Positions 1 to 12,470 of a stretch of 64,000 bases of DNA are shown here, in pieces. The position numbers were made by a program, and so were the translations under genes. Every line of letters begins with the position of its first letter. The first letter of the stretch is position 1. The notes beneath the pieces are model-generated. The model searched no databases. It worked only from the letters and a program-made list of their open reading frames with translations, and had not been told where the DNA came from. Source of the stretch: Anas platyrhynchos (taxonomy: Eukaryota; Chordata; Aves; Anseriformes; Anatidae); NCBI RefSeq assembly GCF_047663525.1, contig NC_092613.1:7775501-7839500 (forward strand), read 5' to 3'.

Positions 1-3000
1 TGAAATCACAGAATAAAGGGAAAGAGATGCTTTCTCAGAATGCACACCATTGAGGAAAATGCCCTGGAGCATTAAAACATCTCTTTGATCATTTTAAATG
101 AGATTCCTGAAAAAGCTTTATTCTAAATTTGAGTGCATTCTGGTGATCAATATGCCAATGCAGCGTATTCATGAAAAAAACACAAAGGCAGAAAGTCATA
201 CTGATTACAATATTATTGTAAGTAATCTGATGAGTTAAAAGCCCTAAATGCATGAATATTTCATGAGAAAGGCTGTTTGGAACGGTTTCAGTCTGTAACT
301 TTAATCTTAATGTTATTTTCATCTACAATTAGTGTTATAATCCAGAGCATGTGAAAGCAACAATTGGCTACGTCTGTGCCATCTTCACCTGCATTTGTTC
401 CATAAATCCATCGGATTTCTGTTCTCCAGCCCGGTAACAGGATGAACACATCAAATCCCAGGGCACGGCACGAAGTGCTGGGATGGGACTGCTTCTGCAG
501 AAAGGAGAATTGCACCAGAAATAACCCTACCCAATGAACTATGGTTTACTTCCAGCCATCATGTGATAGGTGACATATAAAAGGCGTTATTCTGCATGTC
601 AGCGGTCTGTAATGAAAGTTTTTTTCACTTCTCAGCAGCCCCTCCCTACGACTTCAAGTTTATTTGCATTAGAGAAAAGGATATTACATGAAAAGCAACA
701 TAAAAGGCAGGGCAACCAACACAGCCAGCCCAGCTGCTCTTCCCACACGCTTAGTGCTTTCCAGAGTGAGGGTCTACTTGCAACTAACGTGTTAAAATTT
801 TGTGAGAGATCCAATTCCATAGGGCACATTCGCTTGGACCAACACTGGCAGAGGCCTTATTTCGGGAAGCTCAGCAGCTCCCTTCTCTGCAGCCGGCCAG
901 AGCTGTGGATGTGCAGCTCCTCCGAAGAGCAGCTCTAACAGCTCTGAGTTCACACAAAATACCCTCATCTAAATATGACAAATACAACTTTTTCTCAGTA
1001 TTAGAGAACTCCAGAACACAACTTCGGACCCAACCAAACTCCCAAACGACCCGGCAGGCCTTGAGTTTGCAGTTCTAGCCACTCAAAAGCGAAATGCAAG
1101 CAGCCTGCTCTGCTCCAGCTCTGCTCCAGGAGCAGCGTTACACAACGCGACCGATTGACAAACCTGCCAGCGACGTGCTGCCAGTGCAGCGTGTCTGCAA
1201 AAAGCAGACTTCTGGCAGGGCAGGGTGATGATTACCCGCTGCAGAAAGGCTCGTCCTGCTCCTTACAGGGGCGCCCGAAGCACCACGGCAGCGGGCGTTA
1301 ATAAAGATGTTTCGGTCACAACACAGCCACTGCTGGGGACACGCTCAGACCTCCTGCTTCAGTGCCCAGAAGGATGTAAACCCTTTCAATCTTATCAATA
1401 TTCAAAATAAATAACAAACCGTGATTCAGGCCACCTGCTCAGCAGGCCTGCTAACACCCAGCTCCCCGTATTTTCAGTCAAACACAACCAAAGGGCCGAG
1501 GAAAGCCAAGTTACTGCGAGCAGCCCTGCACCTTCCAGCTCCGCTGCCTGCCCTCTGCTGCCCGTCCCTCCCTCGTTACAAAAACCTGCAGAGGGTCAGA
1601 GCTTCCCTCCAACAAAGGGGTTTGTTGGGTGAAGGTAAACAAACAAACAGGAGTTTTCAAAACACAGCCAGGCCTGCTTTTGTCAGCATCTGGATTTCTC
1701 AATCGGAGGAATTAAATATGCGCCTTCACCCAGGTTCAGGTCAAGCCACTACAAACGCAGCGAGGCGGCGCCTGTTCAGGTATAGCAGGTATTTCCCAAC
1801 ACCCAGCACCCAGTACCTGCTGGACCACTTGCAGCAGCGAAGATCAAAACATTGTCTTCATGTGGCCGCATCCAGATTCATGCAGATCTCTCCTACCTGC
1901 TACGATCACTTGACGCTGGGAGAAAAGCGCACGCCGTCGTGCCCAGTGGGCTGCTACCACGAATAGAAGCAGAAACAACACAAACAGCTCCAAATCTCCC
2001 CTTTAATTAGAGGTGCTGCCTGCTACGGCGGTCTGAGCGTAACCTGCAGATATAAAAGCTGTAAAACCCCAAACGATCGGTGATGAAAATGAAGGAATGT
2101 TTCCAGTGCCCCATTTCTTCCCACACACACCTCAAAGGCTCTTCCCACAAGAGATGAATGCAACCTAGGTTTAAACACACGGTTTCTGATTAGGAATGTA
2201 ACACTCGGGCAGCGCCTCCTCCTTGAACACCACCCATCTTCCCACAGCCTCCCCAATTTCAATACCATTAAGTGGACTGCCTGAGACAACCTTAATTACT
2301 GCAGCATTTGCAAAGGGAGAAGTGATCTCGGGAACCAGTTTCTGCCCCGTTCAGAGCTGTAGAAATCAGAACTCGTTGCACACCAAGCCTGGAAGTGAAA
2401 TAGCATCAGTAGGCCTAGCACTGCAGGGAAGTGCAGCACAAACACCGGGCAGGCACCGTGCCCTGTGGATGCTCCACCGCTGCTCGGGTCCCCACAACCT
2501 CCCCGCAGTCCCCTCTATCCAGAAGAGGGGAGCTCAGAACACAGGCAGTAATTAAGAGAATTATCCCTGCCACAGGAAAGCACATTTCTCATAATGAGCC
2601 ATTTATCCCTCTGAGAGGTGTCAGGCAGCCAGCAGACGTGTCAAACCAACACACAGGTGATCTCTGAAGGGTCACCAACACAAGCAGCAAGGCCCCTGAG
2701 GTTGCTGCAACAGAAAGGCAGCGTGGTACCAACTCCCCCAAAATACTCGCTGCTCCTTGCAGACCTCAGCCTGTTACTGCTGGGGGCAGGCAGCAAATCC
2801 TCACCCACCAGCCAGAGTAACCTGCAGGTTGTGTGCTTCCAGACGTGGCAGGGAAAGCAGCCACCGTGTTACCTGGACTGCAGGACTGACAGAAAGATGC
2901 TGCCGAAGTCACACGTAGTCACGAGCAGCTTTTGACCATTTTAAGTCAATTTAAGTGCCAGCTGCTGCTGAAAGGGGTATTCCTGTGCTCTCTGCAGCTC

Positions 3001-6000
3001 CTTCCCTCCACCAGCACTGGTGCTTGCACAACCACTCAATGAGTCAGAGTAAGAAGCGATCTGGTTGAAAACTACCTCTGTATTTCTTGGGCCGGCTCGG
3101 CTTTCAGCTACCTCAGCTCCTTGAGTTACCCCAACAGCGAAGAGCACGAGTGGCAGAGCATGGGAAACACTGGGGTGCACGACACATGCGAGCTGCATGC
3201 GGTGACCACAAAACCCAGCCCGAAGCCCTGCACCACAGCATCTCTCCCAAGGCCCCTGCCCCGACCCCTGCTCCCACGGAGCCGCCTGCCCTTGCTTTCC
3301 TCTGGCATCTCCCTCGCTGCAACCCGGGCTGCTCCTGCCAAGTGACCTCGGAACCTACCCCGCTCATCTGCACAGCAGCATTTGTCAAATATTCTCATTT
3401 TCCTTTGCTGCTAACACTACGGGGTAAACCGGTCAGCACAGGCATTAAAAACCTCCACTTCGTGTACCATCATTGGAAAAATCATTTTTTGCATGTGGAA
3501 GACGCTGCCTACAAAACACAAGTTACCTCCTCTGCCCCTCAGGGCTGTCACCCACAGCGAATCCACTCCAACCCGGGAGGATGCTTTTCCATGGCCGGCT
3601 CTGACACAGGAGGAAAAGCAAATTAACCCTGAAGGCCGGAGCCTCAATGCCTGCTTGAATGCTTTTTGATCTCGCAGTTGCTTTCAGTCCTGGTGATACT
3701 TTATGAAATGTAACATCCTGTTTCATGCACTGTAACCAGGTTTCTCCTAAAAATCTCACATTAACACATGCTAAGTCGAATGCCAGGTTTTCTAGCTAAA
3801 TAGCAGCCTAAAAAGCATATTATTAAAAAAACTCAGCCATGTAGCAAGGAAAAACAGCACATACTGTAAAAATTTTGTCTGTTTTATGAATCCAAGGAAG
3901 CCATTCATTCCAGAGAGCCTGTTTAAGGACAAGTAGTCGGTCCCTTTGCTGGTCTCAGCGCTGCAACCTGGCCCAAACCTGCCACCCAGGACCTGCCGGG
4001 CACCCAGACGGGAACACAGAGAGCAAAACCTCACCAACCACACGGCTGAGAGCAGGGCACGACAGCCTCGGGTCAAGTCAGAGCACAGGGCTGTCACACA
4101 CACAAATCTGAACCACATCAGGCCTGGGCTGTCAAAGAGTACTCAAGTACGTTATCACTCTTGCACTAACTTTCCTAGGGGGTAGAGGGCTTGTAGTGAA
4201 GAAAGCTAAGCACTGATGCACAAAAATAATGTCATATGTGGCTCGATTCTACTTTTACAGCATGTGAGTTTTAAGTAAATATGCAGGCTAATCAGAAGTT
4301 ATTTCTATGTCAATATATTTATATAGAAGTCTACCCACAGACAGCTCACATTGCTGCAACATGGATTTTTGTCACTCTAGTATTAGTCAGCGTTGGGGAC
4401 ACTAAAATGGATCAGTTGGTTTCCTAACTGCTTCCAAGTGCTCCTGACAGCCCAACAATAAAAAAACTGGCGATTGGAAATCAAAGGAGTTAAATCTGTG
4501 ACTTGCCTCAGAGCTCTAATCTCATATCCAACTGCAAAGGGTGAAAACACCAACTACTGCTTCTAACTGTACAGTCTTAGGAAAAAAAAAAAAAAAAGTC
4601 AAGCATTCTGGGAAATGCTTTACCCATGAAAACCGTCTCTCCCCTACTGGGCTACCTAATGAAATTTATCTCTTGTATACCTAGGACTGAAATAAATCTA
4701 TTTCGCCATTTTTATGAAATAAAATAGACTGAGCCTGATTATATTTGCAACACTAGCAGTGGAGAGCGTACTGGAGCACGCTGTATTTTCTACTTACGTC
4801 AGAGAGCTGTACTCCTGTTCCAATCTGGGCCTTTATGAACAAAAAGCCAGGTCCTCCTTTACTCCTTCTGCACTCGTGATGCCAGGATATAACCCACCGA
4901 AAACACTGGTTGAGAGGTGAACTTTTTGTGACATTAACTTGCACCCAGAAAGCAGTCCAGGAACCAGAATGATCTCAAATCCTTGCTGCCACCACACTTC
5001 AGTACTAACAAATAAAACCAAGCACCTCTCATCAGTTTCAGCACCTCAGCAAGACAGGCTGGAGCAAACAAGAGAGCTCAGCAAGAGGAAGTTTCCCTTC
5101 CAACTTCCTAACATCCGTACTTATCTCAGCCATTAGGAGTCACCTTTGCAGGATCAGTAGCTTTTGCGAAGTGCAAACAAAACACAAATGCACAATTAAA
5201 AAATGGACCCTGGGGTTTATGAGCACTCTTTTAACAGGATGTTTTCATTACAGTTCTGCTTAATAACCTATCATCTACTAAATATAAGAAACCGTTCAAT
5301 TAACGTACGAAAAAGATCAGCAAACTGAGCATAACTGCTGGACATTAGGATCATGCACAACTGCAGCTGAATTGTTACATGAACTTCTGCTGCTACAGAA
5401 TAAACAACAAGCCCTTTAATCTGAGTAAAAGCAAATCAATAACTACTACAGAGCTCAGCATAATGTGAATTCAGGCTGTACTCTAACCCCCACACCCACT
5501 AACTGCTCTTGGGAAAAAAAAAAAAAGTCAATGCAAAAGAAAAATCCAAACACAACCCCAGGACTTGGCTGGGTTTTAGAAGTCAGGTCTCTCTCGAATC
5601 TGCTTCTGCAGAACGAAACACACCCAGTTACTAGAAGTGCTTGATGTTTAACATTACCCTGGCACATCAGAAACGAAAAGCAACAAAATAGGAAGTCTCC
5701 CGCATTAATATCCTGAAAAGTTTTCATGTGCCACCAAGTACACTGTGCGCACACATGGCACAAGACAAAATACTGCAATGTAGTAGTACAAACAAATGCT
5801 TATGTTGTTTATGCCTCGAGATTGTGATTTAATATAAAAATAAAACACTGACATTAGAGTAGGTCCACATGTTTCGCTGCTGTCATTTAATTACATTTCA
5901 ATTTCTCTTAAGAACAGACAGTGCTCTCAGACTGGATGAGCAGAGGCGAAATGGATCACAGATAGTTTGTGTCTGTATTCTTGCAGCTTATGGTTTCAAA

Positions 6001-7379
6001 TATAAACTATGTTGATAAATTGCGTAAACATTAGTCTCTAAATAAAAGCATTAACGTGTCACTGGCATTACACTGCGCTAGTAATTTAGTCCCTGTTTGG
6101 CACGCGGTCCTCAAAATCTTCAGCAAAGCTACTTACCCTACAAACCGCCAGCCCAGAGCCAAGACGCGTGACGACAGCCCCGGCTCCTCGCTTCGCTGAG
6201 GCTGCGGACGGCACCTCCCGGCTCCTCCAGCCCGCCTGGGCCCCCCAGCACCTCCCAAAATGTCTTGTGCACCACGAGCAGCCCCCAGCCCGGCCAACTG
6301 CACCCTGCTGGACGCGCTGCCCTGCATCTGTTTGTAAGAAGCACAACTCACTTCCCTGCGACATCTCGGCCTGAGAGAACACAACTACTCCTCTCTGCCC
6401 GCTGCGTGATCGGGTGCAAGTCCTGCACATGAAAACAGATTATTTTTAGACCCGTCCACGGGAGCACAGCGCTTCCTGAGGACTCTGCCTGGGCGAACGA
6501 CGGGCGTGCTCGCGGCCCATCTCCACACCAAAGGGACGCTCTGCTGGGCCAGGACGGGCGATTCCCCATCTACAGCCCTGCATTAAAAACTTCAGGGGGT
6601 CAGGCTCTGGGCAATCGTGTCAACAAACTGGTGACTTTTTTTTTTTTGGACAATGAACAGAACCTTAAATATTTTTATTTATAATGCTGATCTTTCCCAT
6701 AGCAACACGATGCGAGCATGGCATTCCCAGCGTAATGAAATCGCTATAGCAACGTGATAATGATGTCAGAAAAATGAGAAAGTATTTCATACTTCGGGCA
6801 TGGCGACCCACACCGCTTCTGTGAAATAATAACGTCGCGGATACCACACAGGCATGGGTGTTGCATTTAAAACTTCCCTCTGCATTGCCTCATTTCTGAT
6901 AACTCCTCAGGCAGGCACACGCCTCTGACTGGTAACGCATTACTTTCTGTTTCTCCCTGGCTGCGTCCGCAACTGTCCCAAAGCCTCAGGAAGCCGCATT
7001 AAATGTCTGGCTGACCCCGAGGGCCGTGCTAGCACCAGTGAGAACGCCTGACAGATTGTTTCAGGCACAAACACACCAACCAAAACCCAACCGGGGAACA
7101 TTTCAGAGCACAGGCAGCGCCTCCCAGTTAAGCAGCCTGTTCCCTCCATGCAATAAGGGAACGATCTTTCTATTTCGAACAATCCTGCTGCTAAAACTAA
7201 ATCCCAGAAGCGCCAGCAACGCCAAGAAGCGCCGACACCACGCTCCGAAGGCGGCCGGGCGCTTCCAAACCAAAACGAGTGCTTTCGGCAGCACCGTCGC
7301 CCTTGTCAAGTCAAGGAAGGCAGAAGCAGAAGCAGCTCCCGTGGCGTGCCCTTCCTGGGCTGCCAGCGAAGCAAAGTCC
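1..7379. other. Non-coding stretch, probably intron of an off-window gene
   Basis: I see no coding exon here on either strand. Open frames are short and have no recognisable family. The interval lies immediately downstream, on the minus strand, of the CpG island at about 7.4-8.1 kb. If that island is the RAP1A promoter, as gene order suggests, this would be part of its first intron. None of the RAP1A coding exons (P-loop, effector region) is visible. The stretch at 4.2-6.1 kb is AT-rich with short A-runs. Confidence 0.4.
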
Positions 7380-8120
7380 CGAGAGCCGCCCTCAGCTCCA
7401 CGGGGCCAGGCCGAAGTCCTCCGGTTGGGACACGGCACCCAGGGGAGCCCCGCACCCAGGGCCCGGAGGCCGCCGCCGGGAGGGAGCGGCCTGGGCCGGG
7501 CGGGGGTGGGGGAGCCTCGGCCAGGGCGAGGAGCGGAGCCACCGGGCCCTGACCGAGCCCCCCCCCCACCCCCTCCCGGGCCCCTTCTCCCCCTCTCAGC
7601 CCCGTTGTCCTCCGGGAGCGCCCCTCGCTGCCTCCCTCGCCCCGTGGCACCGCCGGGGCCGGCCCAAGATGGATGATGGCCGGGGAGCCCCCGGGCACCC
7701 GCCCCAAGCGGGGCAGGGGCCGCGCAGCCTCCGCCACCCCCCCCACAGCTGCGGCGCTGAGCACGGGGGGGACACCCCGAGACCCCCGCACCCCCCCCCT
7801 TCTCCCCCGGTTTCTTCCCGTCCCCTTCCCCCGCCGCTCACCGCCGCCGCTCGGCTCCGGGCTCGGCTGCTGTGCGCGGCGGCGGCGGCGCCTCCGCTCC
7901 GCCCTTCACCGGCCGCGGCCTGGGGAGGAGCCAGCGGGGAGGGAACGGGCCGGGGCCGGCAGCGGGGAGGCCCCGGAAAAGTTGCGGGAGGCGGCGGGGG
8001 GGGCACCGGGCCTGGGCCTCGCACCCCGCTGCTGCCTCCGCACCCCCTGCTCCGGTCCTAGTGGGGCTGTGGGGAGCCCCCCAAGCCTCGCCCGGACACT
8101 GCCACAGCGCGGGGAGGGGG
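7380..8120 (-). promoter_or_regulatory. CpG-island promoter of an off-window gene (RAP1A predicted)
   Basis: Base composition shifts sharply to dense G+C with many CpG dinucleotides, CCCCGCC and GGGGCGG-type Sp1-like boxes, and then returns to ordinary sequence by about 8.2 kb. Open frames across it on both strands are composition artefacts rich in Pro, Gly, Arg and Ala. A splice donor of first-exon type lies on the minus strand at 7836-7841. In human the order is WDR77, ATP5PB, C1orf162, ADORA3, RAP1A, and RAP1A is transcribed away from ADORA3. Here that means minus strand and leftward from this island. The island is seen directly; the RAP1A assignment is inference from synteny. Confidence 0.55.
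7842..8050 (-). other. Candidate non-coding first exon of the off-window gene
   Basis: On the minus strand the GC-rich sequence ends in GCGGCGGCG followed by GTGAGC, a good donor, with the exon's last base at 7842. The transcription start is unknown and 8050 is only a rough outer bound. No in-frame start is evident, so a 5'-UTR exon is the natural reading. Human RAP1A does begin with non-coding exons followed by long introns. Evidence is limited to the donor and its context. Confidence 0.3.
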
Positions 8121-9045
8121 CTCAGGGTGGGCAGAGGGGACAGCGATGGTGAAAACAGGCAGGGAGCGAGCGGATAACGAGGCCGAGAGTGGTTCTGAAT
8201 CCAGGCGTTATGGGGGCAGGCGTGCTGACAGCAGCGCAGGGTGGGGTGGGGTGCGCTGCCCCTGGGGGGTGTGTGGGGCTGGGAGCTCCCCCAGCGGAGC
8301 TGCCGTCATCCAGGCAGGTTTTCAGCCAAAAAAACGCTTTCTGAAGCGGCGCTTGAGCAATGGAGTTGTTTTATTAATGCAGCCGTAAAGGATGAAGAGC
8401 TGTAATACTGACCTGGATATGTTATAGAGTTGTGTTTCAAGGAGAATGTGAAATGCAGAATGCACACTGCGAGGTCAGCTGTCTGTCACCGGGACTGTGA
8501 GTGGCAGCGGCTATGCCTGAAGGGTCAGAAGTTCACCACATTCACCGCACAGGGCCCTGTGCTCTGTGACCAGTTGGGGCCTTTTCCTGCTCCTAGCACA
8601 AACTGTAATTCAACTGTATAGTGTATGTTCACTTAAAGCTAATGGCAACAATTAATTTCAATAAACTGGAAATAAAAACCTTACTGCTGGTAGAGATGTC
8701 TGAGTGCCCCATGAAGAGCTGTAAGGGCATGGTTTGGCTGTATAGCTCTGTGAGAGCCACAATGCAGAGCTGGTGCACGCCTGCAAGCACAGCGTTGCCT
8801 CCTTACATAAGCGGGGACACAGCAAGGACTGCAGCCGTCCCTGGGGACACTCAAGGTGAGGTACAAAGGACAAGAGCCACAGCAGCAGGGACACAGCAAC
8901 AGGGGCTAAGTGCCGGTGCCCTCCCTGAGCCCCCCGCTCCCTTCACTTGCACAACTTCAGGGCGCAAGCAAAGCTATTGAAGTCTGAGCATGGAGCAGTA
9001 TTCTTGCAAGTTACACTTCCTTTCAGCCTGAGCTCCAGCCAAAAA

Positions 9046-9175
9046 GCAAAATTTTATTCCCCAGGCTTTACAGATGAGGAAACTAAGACGGAGATTAAAT
9101 GACTTATCCAGAATCCCTAGCAAGTCAGTGGCCTGGAGATGAATGCAGCTCAGAGTCCCCACTCCCGTCCTCCAC
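9046..9175 (+). repeat. Ancient MIR-like SINE remnant
   Basis: The stretch contains the MIR core pattern in order: a TTATTCCCC-like segment, then TTTACAGATGAGGAAACT, then a block resembling the usual TTAAGTGACTT region, then AGCAAGTCAGTGGC. The match is to my memory of the MIR consensus and is diverged but collinear over about 110 bases on the plus strand. MIR copies are rare and very old in birds, so this would be a relic predating the bird-mammal split. An exapted conserved element is an alternative reading. Confidence 0.6.
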
Positions 9176-12100
9176 TCTAATCAAAGCAAAAAAAAGGAAG
9201 TGCTTTAGCTCTGCTTGCAGTCTGTGCTTGCAATAGAAGTACAACACAGAGAATTTTGCTTCCAGGTATTACTCATGTCTGCTGATACTGATCTATAAAT
9301 CCCTCCTCTTTATGGCTCAGGTCCTAGAGAGGTATCTCCTTCTCTAGGGACCACCGCGCTGGAAGCGAGCAGGTGAATCGCTGTCTCAATTTGTATAGCT
9401 GGAGGCAGGGCAGTCTCAGCGGGATTTCCACATTCTCTTTCTCTGCAGGACTCAGACTTGCCAACCTCAGCAGCAGCGCTCCCAGTCCCTCCTCTTGCAG
9501 TGGGGCTGCTGGTGTGGGTGGATCATCCCCGCCTTTAAGGGTGCTTGACACCGATGGCTGTACGACTTGCAGCTTCCTCTGAACTCAAGTATTTCATCGT
9601 GCAATCTGTAAACTTAGGAAGTTACTAGCTGCATGTTGTTAAAAATACAAGGCTGTATCTGGAAAACAGGCAGGAAGAAAATATCCGTAGTAACTGCTTT
9701 TTTTAAAAGCTGCAAAGTCAGGAAAAAGAAAAATCATTCCCGGGGATAGATGCTGTAGGAGGAGACACTGCTCGCAGCCTTTAGAGGCTTGGTATACTTG
9801 GAGATGTTAAGAGCATTCTGCAAGGCTTTACCAGAGGAATATATTTTACTTAGATTTCCTTTAAAGCTAAATTTTTAATAAACTTTACCCTAAATATCAA
9901 TACATCTGCAGCTTTTCCCACTCAGCACTACTGCCTGAGGAATTTTGTTATATCCAATGAATCGTGTGCTTTTATCTAGTTCTTAGGTTGTGGGTCAGCT
10001 TAAGTTTCAAAACAATAAGGGTCCAGGCACACTCAGGGCCTGATTCAGCAAAATGAAGGGCTTATTTAATGTCTGTTCTGGGAAGGTTGACTTTTTTTTC
10101 CCCCCAAGTTTTCTGCAGGTTTGAATGGAAGCTGATAATATTTCTTGCTGAGTCAGACTTCGCATGTACATGAAATTAAATCTGGATGAATATGAAACTG
10201 GTTATGAGAGGATTAGGAAAGAAGGAGAAAGCAGTCCAACCTCAGGTGCGTTCAGAGGGACTTTTCCTACTGACTTCAACAGCGAATAAATCCAGGTGCT
10301 CGTTTCTCCCAGCCCCACAGCCTGCTCTTTCTGTGAGCAGAACAGGTACGGTCCCACAGGCAGAACCATCGCCAGGCTGGGTTCACCTCTGCGATCCCGC
10401 ACCTTATCTCTTGTGCAACGGGTGCTTACTCGTCAGCAAATTCAGGCTGTCAACACGTGGTGTTAAATCCCACATCCGCACCTTCCACACCTTGTTTCTC
10501 CCTCAGAGCATTTCCAGTTTATAGCAAACCCTATTATTTCAGGGACCTCTGTAGGTTGCTGCATGGTGACTGAAGTCATCATCTGCACCTGCTAGGAGGG
10601 GGTGCGATCTGCCAGCATCCCAAAGCTGCAGATTCCTACTGCACACCACCTCAGCAACAACACAAGGTCACAGCAGAAGGAGAATTAAGCCTACGTCCTG
10701 CCACATGCAGGATACAACCTGTTGTGTCCTGGACACAGCCCAAGGTGTTCAGTGGTTCTTAACACTGTAGTTTTATTCAAAAACTTGACCGTTCTATTTA
10801 AATAAAAGTTGAGTTGTCACAAATTATTATTTTTAATTCCCCAATGTAAATCCATTGATATTAAGCTGCACCAGCATTTCACTCCCCCTTTCCCATGTGG
10901 CAGGGGTGAAAGCCTGAATGGACAGCAGGGTGATCACCAGCACCTGCAGCAGGGCTGCGATTCCTCGGTCATGCAGCTGAGCTGCAGGGGTTGTACCGAC
11001 ACTTATCCAGGCAGATGAAAATGAATCATGATCCCTCAGGACATTTTTTTTTTTGTAAAACAACAATTGTCCAATTGGATAAATTATCACAAGTTGAGCT
11101 GATGTAAATATCTAGCTAATGCCCATTTGCTGATTTAATGAAATCCAGAAGCGACTTGCAATCACATAATGAGCCTGGATTCCTAGCTGATAGAATCACA
11201 GGACTAGAGAGAAGTCAGCTCAGTAAAACACATCAGCAGTGCATTTAAACGAAAGTGCATCTGTCACTGCACAGACTACTAGCACATTATCATTACTCCT
11301 GTTGTTAAAAGACCCTGACTTTCTGATGGCTGTGTTCTGACCACTTGAATTTACTAACTGCACAAAGAGGAACTGGTCCCCTCCAAACTTATTTAAAAAA
11401 ATAGTCATGAAAGAATCAAAAAAATACTCATTACAAAGAGCTCAGCATGAGCTTTTGAAGTGCAAACATAATATTTTCTTTACAGTTGAGACTGCAGCAT
11501 ATCATTAGCCCTAATGAGCCAATTATGCTCCAAGCAGTGCATGCCAGCAGCCACCGACACCGCGCTGCCAGCGGCTCCCTTGGCTGGCGGTATGGCCAGA
11601 GGGGTCCCCAAGCCATGCTCCACCCCACACCATCCCACAGTGCTCACCAGGTGCCACAGCCTCATTTGGGACACGGAGGATGGCAATAAATGACACCATC
11701 ATGCTTGGCAAGGCCCCGGACAAGAGCCCCCTGTGCCAGCCCCACACAAAATGCTGCTTGCTCCCCGGGCTGGTCCCACCGTGGTGCTCCATGAGAGGTC
11801 TGGGGGCTTCCAAAAGGAAAGCCTGGCTCTTCCAGGGGCTCCATCCCAGGACAACCGGTGCTGCTGCCCTTCTCTTCTGCCGGCTCAACCAGGATCAGTG
11901 AAGTTGCCTGAAAACAGAGATTGAACCCAACAGGACTGCAGCAAGGATGAGGCTCCCTGCATCGACAGGACGAGGGAGCCCAGGGCTTCCTCCTCCAGGG
12001 CTCTTGCTGATCTCTCTGAACAGAGAGATAGGACGCAGACTTTTCATGCAGCTTCCTGAGCATCATCTCAGCTTGCAAGCACACCAGAAGAGCCTGGTGT

Positions 12101-12394
12101 CAGCCTGGTGTTTGCTCTTTGCAGTTCTGCAGAGTAGGGAGAAAGGCAGAGACCCGTGGAGGTTTCTGGTTTGGGGTTTTTATAAATAAATACCATAGGA
12201 GGCTGTGAAACTCGCTGGGGAAGGAAGCACAGATCACACTTCCTGCTGCTCAGGTACAGCAGGGAGCTGCTTATTACCATACACAGCATTTCTCAGTTTT
12301 CAGTCTAATGGCAACATAATGGGCTGATTTTACTATTTGCTTTCTACAAGCAAGAATTTACTTGTCCAAAACCATAGCAGCCTAGCATTTACTA

Positions 12395-12470
12395 GACAAG
12401 AAGGCTGCTAGCAAGGAAGTGGCCCAGAGAGAGCTAAAACAGGAGCTGAATGTAGGACCTCAGCCTGTGT
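12395..12470 (+). repeat. Possible MIR-like SINE tail
   Basis: The segment with GCTAGCAAGGAAGTGGC followed by GGAGCTGAATGTAGGACCTC resembles the 3' half of MIR (the usual TAGTAAGTGGCAGAGC, GGATTCGAACCC region). Only the tail is recognisable and divergence is high. Confidence 0.35.

Noticed and set aside
7279-8061. Long overlapping ORFs (up to 260 codons) on both strands
   Set aside because: They lie in a CpG island, are dominated by Pro, Gly, Arg and Ala in every frame, and have no recognisable family. High GC content removes stops, so the frames are artefacts of composition.
11181-11215. GATAGAATCACAGGAC resembling a CR1 3' end
   Set aside because: The similarity covers only about a dozen bases with no CR1 sequence on either side.
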